A stretch of DNA of 64,000 nt from UBA2386 sp046306335 (GTDB lineage: Bacteria; Planctomycetota; UBA1135; UBA2386). Below the pieces are notes generated by a model, which was not told the DNA's origin, did not search any database, and saw only the letters and a program-made list of their open reading frames with translations. Each line of letters opens with the position of its first letter. The first letter of the stretch is position 1. Of the stretch, positions 8,087 to 16,867 are shown piece after piece. The translations under genes were made by a program, and so were the position numbers. The stretch covers positions 5,764-69,763 of the forward strand of contig JBKDXM010000117.1 of assembly GCA_046306335.1 (NCBI GenBank), given 5' to 3'.

Positions 8087-9808
8087 ATGAGCATGAACTT
8101 CCTCCGCAACGGATTTCTGTGCGCTTCCTTCGCCGTCCTCGCCGTCGCGTGCGGTGGTGGTGGGGGTGGCGGTGGCGGCGGCGGCGGTGGCGCCACGGTC
8201 GCCACCGACCTGCTGATCAAGGACGCCACGGTGGACGGCCTGCTGTCATTCACGGTCAAGGTGCAGTCGCTCCAGCTCGTGGACAGCACGACGGGCGCGC
8301 TCACGGCCGACCTGCTCGACGAGGACCTCGCGATCGAACTGGTCGGCGCCGGCTTCGCGCCGCGTTGGGTCCGCCGCGCGCAGCTGCCCGCCGGCACCTA
8401 CCGCGGCGTGCAGGCGAGCCTCGACGTGTCCTCGACCGTCGCGCGCAACCTGGCCGGCGCGGCGGTCGCCGTCACGCACGCGGCGGCGAGCTTCACGACC
8501 GACTTCGCCACGCCGTTCACCGTGGCGGCGGGCGCCGCCGGCTCGTTCCCGCAGATCGTGCTCGACATCGACCTCGGCGCCTCGCTTGCCGGCGACGTGG
8601 CGACGCCGCCGATCGTCTTCACGCCCAGCGGTATCGTGTCCGCGCAAGCGACCGGCGCGCTGCCGATCGGCATCGACGAGGTCGAGGGTGTCGTGCGCGC
8701 GGTGAACGGCGCGACGGACTTCGTGGTCGATGCCTTCGCCGACGACGACCGCGCCGTGGCGCTGGGCCAGGTCAAGGTCACGCCGTCGCCGACCGCCCTG
8801 CTGGTCGACCCGAACGGCCAGGCCTACGCGTCCGCGGCGGCGTTCTTCGCCGCGCTCGCGCCGAACCTCGCCAGCGTCGAAGTGCACGGCAGCCTCGTCA
8901 ACGGCGGCATCCTGGCGAGCCGCATCGAGGTCGAGCACGCCGCCGGTGGCGTCGCCTACGTCGTGAAGCTCGAGGGGGTCGCCCGCAACGTCGACACGAC
9001 GGCCAACACCTTCGACCTCGTCGTCGTCGAAGTGGAGAAGGGCGCCGCCATCGCCAACCCGCTGCTGACGGCGCTCGCCAACACGATCGCGTGCGACTAC
9101 GACGCCGCGGCGCGGTTCCTGCTCGACGAGAACGTGCCCACCACGGAAGCGGGCTTCGTCAGCGGCCAGCGCATCAAGGCCAAGTTCGCGGTGTTCGCCG
9201 GCGCCCCGTTCCGCGCGGTCGTGGTGGAGATCGAAGGCCAGCCCGAGTTCGAGGGCGAGATCACCAACGTCGCGGGCCTGCCGAACTCGCTGGTGATGCG
9301 CCTGCTGCCGGGCAACGCCGCCCTCGGCGGCTCGGTGGCGTCGACCACGACGGACGTCACCGTCACCCTCGCGGCCTCTTCGCTGTCCCTCGACACGGAG
9401 GGCGAGCCGGCGCTCGCGACGAGCCAGCTCAAGATCGGCCAGCGGCTGGAAGTCCGCGGCGCGATCAGCGGCCCGAACACGGCGCCGACGGTCGCGGCGA
9501 GCCGCACGGAGGTCCACGCCGGCCGCGCCCGCGGCGTCGTTACCTCGGTGTCGCCGGGCACGGGTCAGTTCACGTTCACCATCGCGAGCGTCGACGATCC
9601 GTTCGGCGGCACGGTCACGGCGGGACCGGCGACGGCGACCGTAAGCGCCAGCTGCGTCTTCGGCGACGAGGCCGACGACGCGGCCAGCTTCTACGCGCTG
9701 TTCGCCAACCTCGGCGCGGGCCAGTTCCTCGAGGTCGAGGTGCACGGCCTGGGCCTGTCGTTGGCGAACCATGTCGAGGCCTACGAGGTCGAGGCCAAGG
9801 TGGACTGA
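8087..9808 (+). CDS. DUF4382/DUF5666-like lipoprotein with poly-Gly linker
   Basis: 573 residues. A signal peptide and lipobox (LAVAC, Cys22) is followed at once by a run of about 13 glycines, a flexible tether to the membrane. The region after the linker (SFTVKVQSLQLVD, then LPAGTYRGVQASLDVSST) reads like a DUF4382 domain. The C-terminal half contains recurrent segments of the DUF5666 type (VEGVVRAVNGATDFVVD, FEGEITNVAGLPNSLVMRL, ARGVVTSVSPGTGQFTFTI) with GQRLEVRGAI-type strands between them. Both are families of uncharacterised envelope proteins. ATG 8087 and ATG 8093 are both possible starts. The poly-Gly tract is encoded by a GGT/GGC repeat prone to slippage (8156-8190). Confidence 0.8.
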   Translation: MSMNFLRNGFLCASFAVLAVACGGGGGGGGGGGGGATVATDLLIKDATVDGLLSFTVKVQSLQLVDSTTGALTADLLDEDLAIELVGAGFAPRWVRRAQLPAGTYRGVQASLDVSSTVARNLAGAAVAVTHAAASFTTDFATPFTVAAGAAGSFPQIVLDIDLGASLAGDVATPPIVFTPSGIVSAQATGALPIGIDEVEGVVRAVNGATDFVVDAFADDDRAVALGQVKVTPSPTALLVDPNGQAYASAAAFFAALAPNLASVEVHGSLVNGGILASRIEVEHAAGGVAYVVKLEGVARNVDTTANTFDLVVVEVEKGAAIANPLLTALANTIACDYDAAARFLLDENVPTTEAGFVSGQRIKAKFAVFAGAPFRAVVVEIEGQPEFEGEITNVAGLPNSLVMRLLPGNAALGGSVASTTTDVTVTLAASSLSLDTEGEPALATSQLKIGQRLEVRGAISGPNTAPTVAASRTEVHAGRARGVVTSVSPGTGQFTFTIASVDDPFGGTVTAGPATATVSASCVFGDEADDAASFYALFANLGAGQFLEVEVHGLGLSLANHVEAYEVEAKVD

Positions 9809-9956
9809 CGCGCGGCGGCCCGCCGCGTGGGCCGCGACGACGCGCGCGCCGGGGCGCGGTTGGGATCGCGCCCCGCGCGCTGCTTCACGCCCGTCCTCGG
9901 CGCCCGTACGTTCGGCGCTGCCGCCGGCCGCTGCGCGCGTCGGCCCGAACGACCCG

Positions 9957-11291
9957 ATGCCCAACCTCCGTCCGACGCTCGCGTGGCTGTTCAGTCTGCG
10001 CGGCCGCGTCACGGCGGCGCGCTTCCTCGGCGTCGGCTTGCTGCTGCTCGCGCTGAAGGTCGGCCTCGACGCGGGGCTGTGCCGCGCGCTCGGCTTGCCG
10101 CCGTGGTCGCCGCTGCTCTACGTGACGCCGCTGCCGTGGCCGTTGCTGCGCGCCGACGTCGGCTGGAAGTGGGCGCTGTTCGCCGCGCCGTCGCTGGCGT
10201 TCTGCTGGATCGGCGTGGCGATGACGTTCCGTCGGCTGCGCGACGCGGGCTGGTCGGACTGGCTGTTGCTGGCGTTCTTCGCCCCGTACGCCAACCTCTG
10301 CCTGTTCGCCGTGCTCGCCGCGTTGCCGTCGCGCGCCGAGGCGGCGGCGCCCGCCGGCGCATCGGCCGCCGGCGAGAGCCTGCCGCGGTGGCTGCCGGCA
10401 GCGCTCGCCGCCGCGGTCACGGTGGGATTCTCCTGGCTCAGCTTCGGGCTGCTGGCCGACTACGGCGGCATCCTGTTCTTCGGCCTGCCGATGATGCAGG
10501 GCCTGATCGTCGGCATGACGACGCGCGATCGCCACTGGACCGAGTCGCTCGGGCAGTTGGCGCTGAGCCTCGTGTACGAAGCGCTGCTGCTGCTCACGCT
10601 CGCGCTCGAAGGCCTGCTCTGCATCGCCATGGCCGTGCCGCCTTGGTTCCTCTGTGGCCTGCTCGGCGTGTGCGTCGGCCGCGCGATCACGCCGCTCCAG
10701 CGCGGCCGGGCGTGGGTGGGACTGCTGGCCGTGCCGCTGCTGCAGTGCCTCGAACCCGCCGTCGCGCCGCCGGCGACGGTGTTCGAAGCGCGCACCGAGG
10801 TGGTGGTGCAGGCCGCGCCCGAGCGCGTCTGGCAGAGCCTCGTGACTTTCGACCGCCTGCCGCCGCCGACCGAGCTGCTGTTCCGCCTCGGCATCGCCTA
10901 CCCGACGCACGCCACGATCACGGGCCGCGGGCCGGGGGCCGTCCGCCACTGCTCGTTCACCACCGGCGACTTCGTCGAGCCGATCGAAGTGTGGGACGAG
11001 CCGCGCCTGCTGCGCTTCGCCGTCACGCAGTGCCCGCCGCCGATGCAGGAGTGGAACCCGTTCCACGGCCCCGACGAAGTGCACGCCGCGCACCTGCACG
11101 GCTACTTTCAGGCCCGCCAGGGGCAGTTCGAGCTGACGCCGCAGCCCGACGGCACGACGCGGCTCGTCGGCACGACGTGGTACTCGCACGGCCTGCGGCC
11201 GGAGGCGTACTGGCGGCTGTGGAGCGACCTGATGGTGCACGCGATCCACCGCCGTGTGCTCGACCACATCCGGCGCGAAGCGGAGCGCTGA
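9957..11291 (+). CDS. DUF805-like membrane domain fused to SRPBCC domain
   Basis: 444 residues. The N-terminal half is polytopic, with about eight hydrophobic helices; its opening FSLRGRVTAARFLGVG and the later MTFRRLRDAGWSDWLLLAF follow the DUF805 pattern (GRxxRxxF, then RRLxDxGxS). From about residue 280 the protein is soluble and resembles an SRPBCC/polyketide-cyclase lipid-binding fold: FEARTEVVVQAAPERVWQSL, then RHCSFTTGDFVEPIEVWDEP and a C-terminal amphipathic helix (LMVHAIHRRVLDHIRREA). The fusion suggests a membrane protein presenting a hydrophobic-ligand pocket (inference). ATG 9957 lies at the start of the first family motif. Confidence 0.78.
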   Translation: MPNLRPTLAWLFSLRGRVTAARFLGVGLLLLALKVGLDAGLCRALGLPPWSPLLYVTPLPWPLLRADVGWKWALFAAPSLAFCWIGVAMTFRRLRDAGWSDWLLLAFFAPYANLCLFAVLAALPSRAEAAAPAGASAAGESLPRWLPAALAAAVTVGFSWLSFGLLADYGGILFFGLPMMQGLIVGMTTRDRHWTESLGQLALSLVYEALLLLTLALEGLLCIAMAVPPWFLCGLLGVCVGRAITPLQRGRAWVGLLAVPLLQCLEPAVAPPATVFEARTEVVVQAAPERVWQSLVTFDRLPPPTELLFRLGIAYPTHATITGRGPGAVRHCSFTTGDFVEPIEVWDEPRLLRFAVTQCPPPMQEWNPFHGPDEVHAAHLHGYFQARQGQFELTPQPDGTTRLVGTTWYSHGLRPEAYWRLWSDLMVHAIHRRVLDHIRREAER

Positions 11292-11298
11292 CGGCGGC

Positions 11299-11430
11299 GC
11301 CGGCCGCCCGGCAGGCGGCGTGCCGCCAGGGCGGGGTGCCGCCGCTTGCCGACGGGGCCGCCGTGGCGCAACCCACCGGCCGTGGACTCGGTCAGCCAGT
11401 TCGCGCTCGGGCGAGCGTCGCGGCGTTGGC
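11299..11430 (+). repeat. Copy 1 of a 132-bp duplicated block
   Basis: By eye about 91% identical to 15678-15810. It contains a hairpin-rich GGCGGC/GCCGCC segment followed by a GTG and the first codons of the membrane hydrolase found whole at 15761. In this copy one G is missing after the eighth-ninth codon, so the reading frame is lost, and similarity ends at 11430. It is best read as a duplicated promoter/5'-end fragment. It sits between convergent genes. Confidence 0.7.
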
Positions 11431-11556
11431 CGCCACGGTCGTCGTCGCCGCCGTCCTCGGAGCCTGCGCGACGATCGCTGGCCGGGCTTGGCGTGGCTGC
11501 ACCAACGGACCCGATGGGCCATCCGGGAGCCTGGAGAATGACCGCGGTTCGGCCTC

Positions 11557-12660
11557 TCAGACGCCCTTCCACGCGAGCACCGGCCGCAGCCGACGGACGA
11601 CCTTGACCAGGTCGCGTTGCGCCCGCATCACGGCCCCGATGTCCTTGTAGGCGCCCGGGGCCTCGTCACGCAGGTCGTCGAGCAGGTCCCGCGGGAAGTG
11701 CACGCCGTCGAGCTGGCGTTCCAACTCGCGGGAACTGATGCGGCGCAGCGCCTCGCCGCGCGGCAGCCGCCGGCCCGCGCCGTGCGAGCTCGAGCACAGC
11801 GAGGCCGGGCAGCCGCGGCCCTCGACATGGAACGACCAACTGCCCATCGAGCCCGGAATCGCCCCGAACTCGCCGGCGGCCGCCGAGGCAGCGCCCTTGC
11901 GGTGCACCCAGAGGTCGCGGTCGCCGTGTTGTTCGCGGCGCACGAAGTTGTGCACCACGTCCTGCCATGTGTCCCAAACGCAGGCGAGTCCGAGCGCCTG
12001 CTGTACGGCGATCGCCGCCGCCTCGGCGATGGCGCGTCGGTTCTGCCGGGCGAAGCGCACGGCGACGTCGTGGTCTTGCAGGTAGTCGCCGCCGGGGCCG
12101 GCGGTCGGCAGCGCGACCAGCCCCTTGCCGACCCGCTCGCCGCGCGCGAGGTGATGGTCGCGCACCTGCGGGCCGAGCGCCCGCGAGCCGCTGTGCACCA
12201 TCAGCCAAAGGCGGTCGTCGTCGTCGGCCTGCACTTCGAGGAAGTGGTTGCCGCGGCCGAGCGTGCCGAGTTCGAACTGCAGGTCGCGATGGGCGCTGCG
12301 GGCCAGCGCGGCGTCGGTCAGTCCGAGCGCGTCCAGTTCGCGCCGTCGCCGCTGTCGCCGCGACGGCACTTGGTCGCGCAAGGCCGCGAACAGGCGTTCG
12401 GCGGCGGCGGCATCGGCGAGCGCTGCAGCCGTGCCGGCGAGCGCGACCGCGGCGATGCCGCAGCCGATGTCGCCACCGACCGCCTGCGGGTACAGACGGT
12501 CGGCGGTGCCGACGACCGTGCCGATGCAGACATGCTCGGCGAGGTGCACGTCGGGCATCACGGCGATGTGCTCCACGGCAGGGGCCGCCGCGAGGCGGCC
12601 CAATGCCTGTTGCACATCGCGAGGGACCGGCTCCGCCAACCAGCGGTGCACGATGGTCAT
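11557..12660 (-). CDS. rtcB: RtcB-family RNA ligase
   Basis: 367 residues. RtcB joins RNA 2',3'-cyclic phosphate (or 3'-phosphate) ends to 5'-OH ends using GTP and Mn2+, in RNA repair or tRNA healing. Family landmarks in order: VGGDIGCG (61-68, metal-binding Asp64 and Cys67), LGRGNHFLEV (134-143, His139), MVHSGSRALG, WVHRKGA and CSSSHGAGR (289-297), in which His293 is the expected guanylylated residue. The protein is at the short end of the family, matching the compact variants. The ATG at 12660 overlaps the stop of the upstream RbfA-like gene (ATGA), so translation is coupled. A start further upstream would overlap that gene extensively and is rejected. Confidence 0.93.
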   Translation of the reverse strand: MTIVHRWLAEPVPRDVQQALGRLAAAPAVEHIAVMPDVHLAEHVCIGTVVGTADRLYPQAVGGDIGCGIAAVALAGTAAALADAAAAERLFAALRDQVPSRRQRRRRELDALGLTDAALARSAHRDLQFELGTLGRGNHFLEVQADDDDRLWLMVHSGSRALGPQVRDHHLARGERVGKGLVALPTAGPGGDYLQDHDVAVRFARQNRRAIAEAAAIAVQQALGLACVWDTWQDVVHNFVRREQHGDRDLWVHRKGAASAAAGEFGAIPGSMGSWSFHVEGRGCPASLCSSSHGAGRRLPRGEALRRISSRELERQLDGVHFPRDLLDDLRDEAPGAYKDIGAVMRAQRDLVKVVRRLRPVLAWKGV

Positions 12661-12983
12661 CGTGCCTCCCCGGTCGGCGTCACCGTGAACGACAGCTGGG
12701 GCACGCGACGACGCGTCAGCGTCGCCGCCACCGCGTCGCGCAGGAACCCGCGCGCGCGATCGAGTGCGCCCAAGGACGCGGCCAAGCCGTGGCCGCACGG
12801 ATCCAGCATCACGACGAGCACGTGCTTGTCGCCCTGCATCGGCTCGACGCGGTCGAGCACGAGGTCCATCAGGACCGGATCGGAGGATTCGCCCATGGCG
12901 TACGACAGCGCGTCGTGCACCTGGGCGCAGAGTTGGCGGGTCTTCGCGATCGACCGCCCGCCGCGGTCATCGGCAGAATGCAT
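12657..12983 (-). CDS. RbfA-like (ribosome-binding factor A family) protein coupled to rtcB
   Basis: 108 residues. The order of segments fits the RbfA KH-like fold: QLCAQVHDALSYAM, then LMDLVLDRVEPMQGDKHVLVVM, ALDRARGFLRDAVAATL and VPQLSFTV. True RbfA binds the 16S rRNA of the small subunit during maturation. Here the gene lies directly ahead of rtcB with a 4-bp ATGA overlap, so a role in the same RNA-repair or ribosome-processing step is likely (inference). ATG 12983 was chosen; an ATG at 13016 would add 11 unpromising residues. Because the sequence is divergent, this could be an rtcB-associated paralogue and not the housekeeping RbfA. Confidence 0.7.
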   Translation of the reverse strand: MHSADDRGGRSIAKTRQLCAQVHDALSYAMGESSDPVLMDLVLDRVEPMQGDKHVLVVMLDPCGHGLAASLGALDRARGFLRDAVAATLTRRRVPQLSFTVTPTGEAR

Positions 12984-13303
12984 CAATGGGCACCACGGCG
13001 TGCGATCGCACGCCACAATGGAACCGGTGTGTCAGGGGACCAGGGTGTCAGGAGCGACGCTCACCCGGCCGCCGCGCAGATCAATCGCGCGAGAACCGGG
13101 AGGCGGACACAGCGATGCGGATGTGGTGCATGGTGGCCTCTGAGAGCGGCGCACTGTACCGACGAAGTCATGAACGTCCATGCCGGCCGCGGGATCCGCG
13201 CTCGGGACGCCCGGGACCGCGGCTGCAGGCGCCTGGATACGAGCCGGGGTGGCGGGGTTGGCGGCCTCCGGCGACGTCCGTCGGGGCTTGTGGCCCAGGG
13301 TCG
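12984..13303. other. Intergenic stretch, about 320 bp
   Basis: No convincing gene. It contains a short direct repeat (GTGTCAGG at 13029-13036 and 13045-13052, 16 bp apart) close to the start of the minus-strand RNA-repair operon. The repeat could be an operator half-site pair or a remnant of a mobile repeat; nothing decides between these. Divergent promoters for 12983 and 13304 must lie here. Confidence 0.35.
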
Positions 13304-13762
13304 ATGCGCATACCACTGGGGCGCCAAGCAAGACGAGGTCCCTTGGTCAGGTCCACTGCTCGCCCGCAAGTCGACCAGCCGAGCGCCGTCCCGGCGCAGC
13401 GCTTCCTTGCTTGGAATCGGGGAGGTTGGTTCGGGAGCCAGATCGGCTCGACCCTTTGGTTGTTGCCGTGCGGCTTCGGCTTGTTGTCCGAGGACGGGCG
13501 CGCGGCCTGCCTCGCCTTTGCCGCCTTCGTTGCGTGCAACCTCTGGGGCCTTGCCTTGTGGCGACGACGCGCCCGTCTCTCGGCCCATCGCGGCATCCAG
13601 GCCTTCCTGCTCGGGGCCATGGTCACGATCGCCATCGTCACCGTAGGCACCGAGGTCCTGCTCGGGACCAGCTTGCTGCCGCATTGGGTGATCGCGGCGC
13701 CGCTGCCGCTGATGGCCCATTTCTGGTGGCTGGAGCGGCAGGCGAATCGACCGGCAGTTTGA
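13304..13762 (+). CDS. Small four-helix membrane protein, unknown function
   Basis: 152 residues, with about four hydrophobic helices after a 35-residue polar N-terminus. The segment FLAWNRGGWFGSQIGSTLW, a hydrophobic turn and FLLGAMVTIAIVTVGTEVLL resemble small uncharacterised membrane proteins seen across bacteria that open with a WNRxGWFGSQxG motif. No catalytic or transport motif is visible. ATG 13304 is the nearest ATG; the family usually starts closer to the WNR motif, so the true start may be further in. The 3' end runs into a 12-bp tandem repeat. Confidence 0.65.
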   Translation: MRIPLGRQARRGPLVRSTARPQVDQPSAVPAQRFLAWNRGGWFGSQIGSTLWLLPCGFGLLSEDGRAACLAFAAFVACNLWGLALWRRRARLSAHRGIQAFLLGAMVTIAIVTVGTEVLLGTSLLPHWVIAAPLPLMAHFWWLERQANRPAV

Positions 13763-13796
13763 CGGGCAGTTTGACCGGCAGTCCGACGGGCATCGG
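13749..13796 (+). repeat. Four tandem copies of a 12-bp unit
   Basis: Consecutive units read GACCGGCAGTTT, GACGGGCAGTTT, GACCGGCAGTCC and GACGGGCATCGG. The first unit overlaps the stop codon of the small membrane protein, and the array lies between two convergent genes. It is probably a slippage product; length variation here would change the C-terminus of the membrane protein. Confidence 0.7.
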
Positions 13797-13813
13797 CCCG
13801 AGCCGTCGCGCGG

Positions 13814-15574
13814 TCAGCGTCGGTGGGACGCGAGCACGAACACGATCACGTCGTCGCCGGCCTCGATGACGACGTCGTCGCTGCGCTGGAGATGGCTGCC
13901 GACGAATGCGAACGCGGTCGGCGTCGCGGTTGGCCACGGCAGGAAGTGCAGTGTCGCCTCGCCGCGGTCGTTCGTGCGCACCCGTCGCATGTGGTCGGCG
14001 AACGTGTTCCAGCCGAGTTGCCAGAGCACCGCCGCAGCGTCGGGCGTCGTCAGGGCGATCGAGGGCATGCGGAAGTCGCCGGGTTCGAACGTCGCGCCGG
14101 CGACCGGGTTGCCGGCTTGGTCTTCGACCCGTACGCGCCGCTGCGGCTTGGCTTGCAGCCGCAGCGCGATCGGCCCCGCCGCGTCGCAGTCGATCTCATG
14201 GCTCGTCCAGCCGGTGTCGTCCATCGCCAACAGCGTCCAGCGGCCGCGTTGCAGCGTGCGTTCGAAGCGGCCCGAACGGTCGGGCGTCAACCACTGCAGG
14301 CGCATCGCGACGTCGTGGCCGGCGAGCAGGATCCGGGCCTTGGTCGCCGGCCCGCCCCCCTGATCGATGACTTGCCCGACGATGTCGACGCATTGTTCCT
14401 TAGAGGCCGTCGGCAGCAACGGCGCCTGCGTCGGTAGCAGGTCGGTCGTGCGCCCGTCGTGGTCCGGCAGGTGCAGTTGCACCGCCGACGCCGATGGCGG
14501 CAACTGCGGCAGTTCGTAGTCGCCATCAGCGCCGATCACGACATCGTACCGGCGCGGCAGGTAGTACATCTTGGGCCCGCTGCGAACGAGGCCCAGGACG
14601 TCGAGTCGGGCGTGCTTGCCGGCGAACTTCGGGTCGACGCGGCCGGTCGGGCGGTTGGCTTGCGCCGCGAGCGGGATCACCAATTCCCGCGCCTTGTGCC
14701 GCGCGACGACCTCGTAGCCGACGAAGGGCTCCTTGCAGACCCAGCCGGAGGCGCCTTCCGCGCATCCGGGCGCCGTCGCCGTCGCGTACAGGCACTCCAG
14801 TGGCTGGCCGCGCTTGAACGGATCGCGCCAACCGCCCCACAGCACCGAACAGCGACCCGCCGCATCCGTCGTCGCCGTGCGGCCAGTGCGGTCGGCGCCA
14901 TTGCTGGCGTCGTGAACCGTCACATGGGCGCCAGCGATCGGCGCGCCCCCGGCGTCGACGACGCGGACCGCGAGTTGCATTGGCGACGGCACGAGCGCGG
15001 TATCGTCGCCCTGCGCCGGCACGTGAATGGTGCCCAAGAACGCGCCGTCGGCGTCGTGCAGCGAGAACCTGGCAATCGCTGCAGTCGGCGGCAACTCGAT
15101 ACCGCCCTCGGCGATCGGCAGCACGACATGATGGCCGGCGGCGCCGTCGAAGCGCATGCGGACGTGCAGTCCAGGCACGTCGAACCAACCGGCTGCGAGC
15201 GGCATTGCGAGCCGGCGGCGGCAGCCGGGCACTTCCAGCCGCAACTCGGTGCGTTGGTCGCAGTGGACACCCGGCGCCAGTCGACTGACGAGTGCGCTGC
15301 CGTCGCGTTCGGGCGCGGAGGCGAATGCGACGTAGCGGCGGTCGGTCAGCGCCGACGCGACGAATCGGCCGCTCGCGTCGGTCGTCGCGCGGCACAAATC
15401 GAGCGGCTGCTGCAGGTCCGGGGCATCGGATTCGGCGACCAGGGTCACCGCAGCATCGGCGACCGGCGTGCCGTCGCCGTCGACGACGTCGCCGAGCAGT
15501 GGCTGCCGGCGTTGCGCGGGCAGGATGGCCGCTCCGAGCAGCAGGGCGAGGACGATGGGGCGGCACCGGCGCAT
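13814..15574 (-). CDS. Exported carboxypeptidase-regulatory-like domain protein
   Basis: 586 residues. The N-terminal signal peptide (MRRCRPIVLALLLGAAILPAQ) directs export. The mature part opens with a carboxypeptidase-regulatory-like (transthyretin-fold) repeat: LLGDVVDGDGTPVADAAVTL, then TTDASGRFVASAL. Similar units recur: QLAVRVVDAGGAPIAGAHVT with TTDAAGRCSV, then IVGQVIDQGGGPATKARILL with TPDRSGRFERTL, and VRVEDQAGNPVAGATF with RTNDRGEATL. About four such domains form an all-beta rod, often used as a spacer or adhesion element in envelope proteins. No enzymatic domain was seen. ATG 15574 gives an intact signal peptide. Confidence 0.8.
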   Translation of the reverse strand: MRRCRPIVLALLLGAAILPAQRRQPLLGDVVDGDGTPVADAAVTLVAESDAPDLQQPLDLCRATTDASGRFVASALTDRRYVAFASAPERDGSALVSRLAPGVHCDQRTELRLEVPGCRRRLAMPLAAGWFDVPGLHVRMRFDGAAGHHVVLPIAEGGIELPPTAAIARFSLHDADGAFLGTIHVPAQGDDTALVPSPMQLAVRVVDAGGAPIAGAHVTVHDASNGADRTGRTATTDAAGRCSVLWGGWRDPFKRGQPLECLYATATAPGCAEGASGWVCKEPFVGYEVVARHKARELVIPLAAQANRPTGRVDPKFAGKHARLDVLGLVRSGPKMYYLPRRYDVVIGADGDYELPQLPPSASAVQLHLPDHDGRTTDLLPTQAPLLPTASKEQCVDIVGQVIDQGGGPATKARILLAGHDVAMRLQWLTPDRSGRFERTLQRGRWTLLAMDDTGWTSHEIDCDAAGPIALRLQAKPQRRVRVEDQAGNPVAGATFEPGDFRMPSIALTTPDAAAVLWQLGWNTFADHMRRVRTNDRGEATLHFLPWPTATPTAFAFVGSHLQRSDDVVIEAGDDVIVFVLASHRR

Positions 15575-15677
15575 TCCTGGATTGTAGCAGTCCGCGTCAT
15601 GGCACCCAGCGGATCGGCGCGCGTGCCGTGGCCTGACGCGCAGCGACCAGTCCTTTCGCGTTTCGCCGATCGCAGCC

Positions 15678-15810
15678 GCCGGCCGCCCGGCACGCGGCGT
15701 GCCGCCAGGGCGGGGTGCCGCCGCTTGCCGCGAGGGCCGCCGTGGCGTAACCCACGGCACGTGGATTCGGTCAGCCAGTTCGTGCTCGGGGCGAGCGTCG
15801 CGGCGTTGGC
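15678..15810 (+). repeat. Copy 2 of the 132-bp duplicated block (5' end of the hydrolase gene)
   Basis: This copy covers the upstream region and first 16-17 codons of the intact membrane-hydrolase gene. It is about 91% identical to 11299-11430, in the same orientation and 4.4 kb away. The upstream half is rich in short GC inverted repeats (GGCGTGCCGCC type). Confidence 0.7.
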
Positions 15811-16774
15811 GCTCGGCCAGCACGCGCGGCCGTGGCGCGCCGTGCTGTGGGGCGGCGCGGTGGCGACGCTGCCCGACCTCGACGTGCTGATCGACCACGG
15901 CAGCGCGGTCGCCGACATGCTGAACCACCGCGCCGAGAGCCATTCGCTGCTGTGGCTGACGGTCGCGGCGCCGTTCCTGGCGCTCGCGATCGCCGCGTTC
16001 GAGCGCGAACGCCACCGCTACCTGCGCTGGCTGCTCGCCGTGTGGCTCGCGCTCGTGACGCATCCGCTGCTCGACGCGATGACGATCTACGGCACCAAGC
16101 TGGCGCTGCCGTTCTCCGACCACGGCTTCGCCGTCGGCAGCCTGTTCGTCATCGATCCGCTGTACACGCTCCCGCTCCTGTTCGGCCTCGTCGGCTACCT
16201 CGCGCGCGGCGCGTTCGCCGGCGCGGGTTGGAACCGCGGCGGCCTGCTGCTGAGTTGCGCCTACGCCGGCTGGAGCGTGTTCGCGCAGGGCGTCGCGACC
16301 GACGTGGCGAAGCGGACGCTGGCGGCGCAGGGCATCGCGCCGACGGCGCTGGTCGTCACCGCCGCGCCGCTGCAGACGTTGCTGTGGCGCGTGCTCGCCG
16401 TCGACGGCGACGCGGCCTACGAGGGCTTCTGGTCGTTCTGCGACGGCGACCGGCCGCTGCAACTGCACCGCATCGAACGCGGCGCGTCCTGGCTGCCGGC
16501 GGTGCGCTCGATCCCGGCGGCGGCCGCGCTCGATCGCTTCGCCGGCGGCTGCACCAAGGTCGAGCGCCACGGCGACAAGCTGCGGCTCGTCGACCTGCGC
16601 ATGGGCCAGGAGCCGCACTACGTGTTCGGCTTCGACGTCGCCCGCGTCGACGCGCTGGGCGGGGTCGTGCCCAACGGCGTCGACCGCAAGGACGGCGCGC
16701 GCATCGACGCCGGCAAGGGCATGGCGTGGCTGTGGCCGCGCATGTGGGGCGCCGACATCCCGTCGCCGCGCTGA
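15761..16774 (+). CDS. YdjM/LexA-regulated-type membrane metal-dependent hydrolase
   Basis: 337 residues. The start is a GTG at 15761 (translating MDSVSQFVLGASVAALALGQ). The N-terminal half carries the family's conserved polar residues within a membrane-associated part: SVAALALG, TLPDLDVLIDHG, HRAESHSLLWL and LALVTHPLLDAMTIYGTKLALPF, matching the inner-membrane metal-dependent hydrolase family (YdjM, PF04307). Asp and His residues in PDLD, H(R)AESHS and THPLLD are the presumed metal ligands. A soluble C-terminal half of about 160 residues follows (WSFCDGDRPLQLHRI, then RMGQEPHYVFGFDVARV). The substrate is unknown. The first codons and upstream region are part of a duplicated block, with the other copy at 11299. 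Confidence 0.82.
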   Translation: MDSVSQFVLGASVAALALGQHARPWRAVLWGGAVATLPDLDVLIDHGSAVADMLNHRAESHSLLWLTVAAPFLALAIAAFERERHRYLRWLLAVWLALVTHPLLDAMTIYGTKLALPFSDHGFAVGSLFVIDPLYTLPLLFGLVGYLARGAFAGAGWNRGGLLLSCAYAGWSVFAQGVATDVAKRTLAAQGIAPTALVVTAAPLQTLLWRVLAVDGDAAYEGFWSFCDGDRPLQLHRIERGASWLPAVRSIPAAAALDRFAGGCTKVERHGDKLRLVDLRMGQEPHYVFGFDVARVDALGGVVPNGVDRKDGARIDAGKGMAWLWPRMWGADIPSPR

Positions 16775-16867
16775 GGCACCGCCGCACTGCCGTCGGCGCG
16801 CGCTGCGGCGCGCGGCAGCGACAGGCGCGGCTGGCCGCGGTCTACACAGCGTCCTACCATCCATCGC

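Noticed and set aside
8156..8190. GGT/GGC repeat as a phase-variation locus.
   Set aside because: Units are in multiples of three and sit in a flexible Gly tether, so length changes would not shift the frame.
14080..14110. GGGTTCGAAC as a tRNA T-loop.
   Set aside because: It lies inside the exported carboxypeptidase-regulatory-like gene and no cloverleaf can be folded around it.
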